Below, one piece after another: positions 57,544 to 64,000 of a DNA stretch of 64,000 nucleotides. Below the pieces are notes generated by a model. That model was given only the letters and a program-made list of their open reading frames with translations. It ran no database searches and was not told the DNA's origin. Numbering within the stretch: position 1 is the stretch's first letter; every line of letters starts with the position of its first letter. A program made the translations under genes and the position numbers. The stretch spans positions 30,774,771 through 30,838,770 of the forward strand of contig NC_081543.1 in assembly GCF_901000735.1 (NCBI RefSeq), read 5' to 3'. Source of the stretch: Corylus avellana. Its lineage: Eukaryota > Streptophyta > Magnoliopsida > Fagales > Betulaceae.

Positions 57544-59125
57544 GAATATGTTGTAATCATGCTGCAACTTTTGGTTCCTCAACTCCCTACTTTCCTATTT
57601 TTCGCATGCAATTCACTTGCTACCACATTGCTAAAGCATGCAACCTAACAACCAGAGCCATGAATTACCTATCCTCTTCAGTTTGTTTCGTGGGGCAGTA
57701 ATATTTCTTTTGACAGTTTTTCTCCAAATTGGTTAAAGTTTTTCCTCCAATTCTTTTCAATTTAATCTATTAGAACAGTTGTACTACTTGTCGAGGTAAC
57801 AGTCGAAAGCACATGCAGGAGAGAAGAACTTAACAAAAGATTTTATCGGAGTAGGCTGGTGGCCGGTAGATAGGGGATAACTCCAATGGTTAAGTCAGTA
57901 AAAATCAATGGAATCCTAAAGAAACCAAATGTAGTGTGTAATGGAAGGAGAAGAAAGTTCACTTTTACTTGATGTTTGTCGCTCTTTATAATAAATCTTG
58001 TTGTAACCATCAGCCACGTGTTATGCCTTCGTTGGATATTTTTCTACTGCAAATATTTTTTACACCCCACTACCCCTACCATGTGTATTTTTTCATGCCG
58101 AGGATCACAGAGACGATAATTGACATGGCTTAGGAAGGGATCCAATGTGGTGTTGTACAGCCGTTTTTGAGTTGGTTAATTGGTTGATGGACTGAGTACT
58201 AAGTTCGCAAGCCCAACATAGTTTATTAAACTAACATTTTATTTTTAAAGTATATGATTCTCATGCGTATTTTTTAAAAATATCTAAAAACAAATTTCAA
58301 TTTGCCCAATGAAAAAAAAAAAACCTTTGTTCATAATAGTGCCTCACATAGCATATAATTCTGCTGTGATGGTATCATAGGAAAAGTCCGTGAGATTAGC
58401 ATTTATGCTGCACTTTTATTGGACAGTGAAAAGCTTATGTGGCAGCTCAATTGCATTGTCAGCTTTCGCTGCCAATAAAGGTGCGAGATTCCTTGAGAGC
58501 TTTTTCCAAGAGAAGCCCAAGACATAATTCGTCTACAAGTAGCCGAAACCCCCATTCCCTTTTCCTTGGACCGAATCACACATATGGTTTGTCCAATATA
58601 GACGTTTAAGTAAATAAATCATAAGTTGAATTCACAAAGAATTTACGGCCCGGCAAAATCATTTCCAATGCTTAAGTTAGTAAATGTACATAGGAAAAAA
58701 AGTAAATTGACAGAGTCTAACTAAGTAGTGGGCGTATTACCTAGTGAATGATCATCTCCTTCTTATATAGGCTCGTTGTTCTCTTCTCTTTTCGGTAGGG
58801 TTTGGGAGACTTCTACTCAAATTCTATTTAAGGCGTGAAAACCTCCTCTTCCTCCCCTAAAGAATATTAAAGAAGGTTTTCTGACGTGATAAAACCGTTA
58901 TTTGACATAGCAAGATGAAAATTTTGCTGCGGTGCATTCTATCAAGGTATAGGTATGCTTAAGGTAAATCGTTGAACCAGACTGATGGGCTTCTCATTGG
59001 CTTGGGTGTTCATAATAGGAAGACAAGCGAGCTATTTTTTAGTTTGACTCGATTATAAATTGAACCATAAAAATTCTATTGATTAAGTAAATTCTCAAAA
59101 AGGGGCCTTAAGAACTTAACAGGGA
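57542..59125. other. Intergenic, no gene seen
   Basis: Mixed sequence without an exon-like frame. About 58600-59000 has the look of an eroded LTR element, but I could not find its ends. Confidence 0.4.
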
Positions 59126-59128
59126 CTA

Positions 59129-59574
59129 AGGGTCTGTTTGGGAGTGCATTTTTTTAAAATAATCTGCATTTTTAAACCAAATCGCAATTTTGGAGTATTT
59201 GGGATTGCGATTTTAAAAACGCAAATTTTAAAATCGTGAAAAAATCTGCGATTTCTATAAGCTGACTAGGGAGTGTTTATTTGAAAATGTGCGAATTTCA
59301 ACCAAAATCACGATTTCGCTTAAAAGTTAAAACAATATTTGGCGCAATATTTACCTATTTGGCCATGAAACCGCAATTATATGCTAATGTTATCAAAATA
59401 CTCAATTGATAAAAAAAATAAAAATTTAAAATTTTTTTTTAAAAAAAAGTACTTCTTAACATTTTTTATTAAATGCCTATGCGATTTTAAAAAGTATAGA
59501 TTTCAAAAATGCAATTTTTAAAAACACAATTTTTAAAATCACACTTATTAAAATCGCACTTCGAAACAGACACT
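59129..59574. mobile_element. hAT-like MITE
   Basis: The left end GGGTCTGTTTGGGAGTGCATTTT pairs with the reverse complement of the right end, GTGTCTGTTTCGAAGTGCGATTTT. The interior is rich in 'gcgattttaaaa' motifs in both orientations. The exact target duplication is unclear. Confidence 0.6.
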
Positions 59575-60430
59575 AAATAATAAAGGAGGAAGAAAAATAA
59601 ACTTAAATAGAAAAAAATGAGTAAATAACTATATTACAGTCTACATTTTAGTGACTGCCGTAATTTCCCACGTCGGTTTATAAAAAAAATTATAATAAAA
59701 GTTATAACGCACTCATTTACCATATTATTATTATTATTGTTATTATTATTCCCGAGGCGCAAAAAGAGATGTGAATTTCCCGTTAGCACTAGTCAAAACA
59801 TAACACAGTAGAAATACAATCACATGTGCCAGTGTAAGCGGAAAAGAGAGCATATATATAATTATAGCTCCCCCATTAATAGTCTGTGTCCGATCTCCAT
59901 TAAACTGGCCCCTTTTCCCTTTTCTAAAAGGGCAAAAGCATGTTAAATTTCTCCGAAAGAACAAAGGCTTATTTATTATGTGCATTTATATATGAAAAAA
60001 CACAATAATTAACATGTTTTAAGCAAATCTTTCTTGTTCATTCAGTCATCATAAGGTAGGGCCTTTCACTTGATTCAATGGGACACCAAGTCTACAGTTG
60101 ATTCTCCTTGAGGCAGGCCTCTTTAAATTACAAAAAAGCATGTAAATAAAGCAAGCAAAATCTTTTCCTTGGATTAAATTCTATGCTTTTTAGCAGAAAA
60201 AGGTTGGGGGCAAAGGGTTTATGATGCCGTTGACTTCGGCCTCAACGGCTATGATGAAGCGTGTGTTGCCCTTAGGAGACAGAATTATAAGCTTGTAAAA
60301 ATGGAGGCTTTGTGATGGTGAGAATAATGGGGCAACTTTGCGTCTCTGCAATTACTTTGTGGGTCTTTAATTCTGATCTCCTTCTTTGTCTGACACACCC
60401 ACAAACACAAGATCATGAGCTGCTTACCAG
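59575..60430. other. Intergenic, no gene seen
   Basis: A short (ATT)n tract lies near 59725-59750. Sequence at 60200-60420 is less AT-rich but shows no domain-bearing frame. Confidence 0.4.
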
Positions 60431-60436
60431 TTTAAA

Positions 60437-60825
60437 GCCGCAGAGAGAGACCTTATGATTTCCATTGTTGACTAACAAATGAACATGGAAATCAATGTGT
60501 TTAAGACAAAAGGGACGACTTTTAATCATGGATCAACTTCTTCTTTTTGTTTTTTTTTTTTTTTTTGTTTTAATAAAAAAAAATTTGAATTGGGTTTGAA
60601 TAATTTCTTTCAATTCAGTCTGTTAAACTCATATGGGTTTAGACTCATGTGCATTTTTAATAAAGCGTGTGATTATCGCATGTCAATTTAAGCAGTTCGT
60701 AGAGAAATCTTATTATTTTTAATGTTGACTAAAAAATGAATAATAGAAAGGAATTTGTTTAAGACAAAAGGGATGGCTTTTAATTGTGGATAATTTATTT
60801 TTGGAACTGGGTTTAAAGTTGTTCC

Positions 60826-60857
<32 letters not shown>

Positions 60858-61215
60858 GTCTATCTTGAGTCACTGTATTTTTAATAGAACATATTATTGT
60901 CACTTGTCAGTTTAAGCATAAGCAATCCGTAGAGAGACCTTATAATTTTCAATGTTGACTAACAAATAAACATGAAAATGAATGTGTTTAAAACAAAAAG
61001 GGATGACTTTTAATCATGGATAAAGTATTTAAAGATTTTTTTTCTTCTTCAATTTAGTCTATTAAATCAACATGTATTTAAAATGCACGTGATTATCGCA
61101 TATCAGTTTCAGTGATCTACAGAGAGATGGAGCTTATAATTTTCAATGTTGACTACCAAATGAACATGAAAATGAATGTGTTTAAGACAAAAGCATAAAT
61201 TGGAGGACTTTTAAT
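60437..61215. repeat. Four tandem units of about 200-260 bp
   Basis: Units start with 'agagagaccttat' or a variant near 60445, 60700, 60930 and 61122. They share 'ttcaatgttgactaacaaat', 'gaatgtgtttaagacaaaa' and 'gacttttaatcatgga', and T-rich expansions differ between units. Confidence 0.8.
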
Positions 61216-61785
61216 CATTTTTTACACATTGGTATGATTTGCTTTGGAAATCTTAATCATAAGGTTACAAAAACAAGTGGTCCTTGGCTATATACGATTT
61301 GATTGCACTAGGGAGGAGAGGGCTGGCATTGGCTGAGGGGATGAGGGATTGGAGTGTGTGTAAATGTCATGAAGACTTGGAGTAAGAATGTGGGAAATCC
61401 AAAAGAGGCAAGAGAGTTAAAGAAAATGAGATTTGGGGTTTGGCATGTGGTACTGTTAAGTCAAGATTCTCAGCCTAGGAGTAGATTTTGGTATATATTG
61501 GGGACCCTATGTGCATGTAACTTATTAGTAGAGCACTAACATTCTTTTTGTTCTATAATGAAGAATAATGGGTGTCCCTAAGCTTTTAGATTGGACCTCT
61601 TGGATACCCTACACAAGAAAAAGGAACTGCAAGAAAGATAGCTCTGGTTTAGCTGTATTATAGCTACTACTCAGATGATTAGGGCAAGTTGTGGAGGGTG
61701 GTACATGGTATATATACTATAACATATGCTAGGGGTGATGTATCAATATTCAACAAGATTGAAAAAGGCTATATATGAAGAGAGT
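61216..61785. other. Intergenic, no gene seen
   Basis: A GA-rich stretch (61310-61450) includes a 61-codon frame without any recognisable domain. Confidence 0.35.
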
Positions 61786-61786
61786 G

Positions 61787-62000
61787 TAGATTAGAAGAAC
61801 ATGTGGTGAGGACCGGCATCGTGCTTCTACGTCATATGGTATTGACAATATTTTTTTTTCTTCAAATTGGCCTTGTTGAAGGAACTTTCTCCGTCCCAAT
61901 CAATTAAATCACATGCATTTTTAGATTAGAAGAACATGTGGTGAGGGCTGGCATTATCCTTTTATGTCGTATGGTGTGGACAAAGTTTTTGTTTAAATTG
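61787..62000. repeat. Direct repeat of about 80 bp
   Basis: 'agattagaagaacatgtggt' followed by 'gagg(a/g)c(c/t)ggcat' and 'cgtatggt' motifs occurs at about 61788-61870 and 61923-62000. Confidence 0.75.
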
Positions 62001-62327
62001 GGTTGAAGCAATTAAATTGTATTCGAACTGTATGTGATTTTTACGAGTATTTTTTAAAATGCATGTGAAAATTATTTATATTTTGAATATATGTCAATTT
62101 AATAGATTGGGTTGCAGAAAATGTTTGGAGAAAAAAATTGTTCTAATAGAATTTATATACAAATCATTACCATGGAGTATGTATGAAGGTGAAGATGTTC
62201 ACTTATTCTTACCCTTGGCTACCACCAAAATGGCTAATGTCCCACTTGACTTTTTGTTCACAAACATTTCGTTAAAAAAAAAAAAGTCAATTTTGACTTT
62301 TAGTTTTGGAAAATTAACTACATAATT

Positions 62328-62482
62328 TTTTGGTTGACGAGCTTAATTAAGTAAAAATAATTCTACAACATATGATTAGAGTCACATCAGCCATTTAAAA
62401 AAAATTTTGGTTGACGAGCTTAATTAAGTAAAAATAATTCTACAACATGTGATTAAAGTCACGTCAACCATTTAAAAAAAAA
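62328..62482. repeat. Direct repeat of about 77 bp
   Basis: Two adjacent units share 'ttttggttgacgagcttaat' and 'aattctacaaca(t/g)gtgatta', with few differences (62328-62404 and 62406-62482). Confidence 0.85.
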
Positions 62483-64000
62483 AATTACACTTTTTAATCA
62501 TATGCTGAGATGTATCAACAAGTTGCCGATGTGACTTTTTGCAATTAATTAAGGTGTATAATAAGAATAAATTATGTGGGATGGATGTTTTTGAATAAAA
62601 AGATTTAAAAGATCATCACTCCAAGAAGAAAATCCAAGTGCTCCCTCTTTAATTAAGAGGTTGTCTCTTGTCCACTAAGCTACAAGCTTCTCTTCAGCAA
62701 TGCTCATGTAAAAATGTATTAATTAAGAGACATTTGGGATTAGGTCCCTTTCCCGGCCATTTTCCTTCATTTAGTTTAATATTAAACCCAAATCTTACCA
62801 TATCAACATGTTTGAGAGCCCCTTGTTCTTTCAAGGGATTTTTTTTACAAAAAAAAATTTTAATTTTTTTATAGCAGCTTGTATACCATCAATGGGTACG
62901 ACTAATTAAGTTGATTAAATTAATTAGTAGATTTTTGTTCTTATAATTGATAGATCTAGCCGGCCGGTTGATATGATACGGAGGGTTTCAATTATATATT
63001 ATAGTATTTGGGCAATTACATCTGTGAGAGGCTACTCATTGGTGAAATGGGAAATTGGTAGCTTTTGTGGTGTCATCTTCATGGCTTAAATTATGAGTTA
63101 ATTGAAGTTTCTAGCTAATATCCCTTACTCATGGAAATGGCTGACTTTTGTCACCAATGGAACCTGCCCTGAATAATGTTTCATGCATCAACTCTATTAG
63201 GGTTTTGGAAAAATGTTCGGGCTACTATAGTTTATTTTATTTATTATTTTATTATAAATGGACGCGGCATTGTCGTGTAAGTTACAATTAAATTCAACTA
63301 TTTAGTGACTGATGTGATACAATGTTAGGTGAACTTACAAATTGACGTGACAACAGTTCAAGTGGCATTGAGGCCACATCAGCCACGGGTCCACGATCAA
63401 ATTTCATTGTTGAAAAATATTTGAGGTATTATTGTTTTTACTACATGTTCTATTAGAAAGTGATGTGATAGCTCATATGTAAATGTAGAATGATTAATAA
63501 TATATAATTGATAAGTCAGTAACTAACTAATTAAATTTGACAAATAAAATTTATTTGCGTAATTATTTTATCAGTTATGAATTGTCACGTCAGTTCGTAA
63601 AAAAAATTTGTAGTACCTCTTGCAACATTCTTAATTATTTAGCGACTCATACGATAAGTGACACATAAACTACCGCATCAATTATAATATAACCTATAAT
63701 TTCAAATATTCCTAGCAACACCCCCAGAGTCCGTTGATCTTGCGATTCCGTATGCTAAAATGTTACGTTTGAGCTTGCATTTCTCTACAATTTTAAACGT
63801 CAAAACATAATTTTACTAAACACTTTACTACATTTTTAAATTACACATTTTAATATATAAATCACATATTTTAAAACTAAAAATCCAAACATACCCTTAC
63901 TTTTTACTGACCTAGTTCTCATAGAACATGAACGGCCTATCTTCATGACAATATATGGTGGATACTGACATTTGGTCACTGTAAATAAATTATTGGCTTT
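62483..64000. other. Intergenic, no gene seen
   Basis: It contains several members of the dispersed 'gacgtgacaa' family (63290-63720). No exon-like frame is visible up to the window end. Confidence 0.45.

Noticed and set aside
57359..57648. Frames with runs of Ser-Leu and Tyr-Ile
   Set aside because: They translate the (CT)n(AT)n microsatellite.
1..64000. CRISPR arrays, operons, bacterial or organellar inserts
   Set aside because: No spaced short repeats, no compact gene clusters and no organelle genes were found; the sequence is consistently plant nuclear.

Overview
The window is nuclear DNA of a flowering plant, most likely a woody eudicot (rosid). The genes are split by GT-AG introns, the noncoding DNA is AT-rich with long (AT)n and (CT)n microsatellites, the protein families are plant ones (Dof factor, TIC32-type dehydrogenase, defensin-like peptide), and remnants of LINEs, SINEs, a TRIM element and MITEs lie between genes. 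Some of the retroelement ends resemble those common in Fagales, but I cannot name a species. All exon boundaries were read by eye; each multi-exon model below is open and its length is divisible by three.

Layout. 1-1.1 kb: retroelement remnants. 1.47-3.96 kb (+): short-chain dehydrogenase of the TIC32/retinol-dehydrogenase type, 8 exons, 346 aa. 4-6.3 kb: LINE and SINE remnants. 6.4-12.3 kb (+): METTL17/Rsm22-type mitoribosome assembly protein, 12 exons, 518 aa. 13.3-17.2 kb (-): WDR44-like WD40 protein, 7 coding exons, 756 aa, convergent with the previous gene. 17.9-31.8 kb: gene-poor, with an LTR-like tandem array at 19.5-21.5 kb and GC-richer islands carrying G-boxes at 26-28.5 kb. 32.2-33.5 kb (+): Dof transcription factor, 2 exons, 262 aa, with a perfect 60-bp palindrome 290 bp upstream. 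36.7-40.6 kb (-): ORMDL sphingolipid regulator, 3 exons, 154 aa, whose large first intron holds three tandem repeats and two retroinsertions. 40.7-47.9 kb: three rounds of tandem duplication of a unit carrying a small defensin-like gene; one copy is intact, one has lost its start codon, and one is a frameshifted exon-1 relic. 48.5-49.8 kb (-): BTB/POZ protein like Arabidopsis At3g05675, with a probable 5' leader intron. 51.4-64 kb: no gene recognised, but a TRIM element with target-site duplication, MITE-like elements and several short tandem arrays.

The genes do not form a pathway; this is an ordinary plant gene neighbourhood. The parts most worth following are the decaying defensin-like tandem family, the foldback element inside it, the palindrome in the Dof promoter, and several cases where tandem duplication copied a splice site or exon end next to a functional gene.
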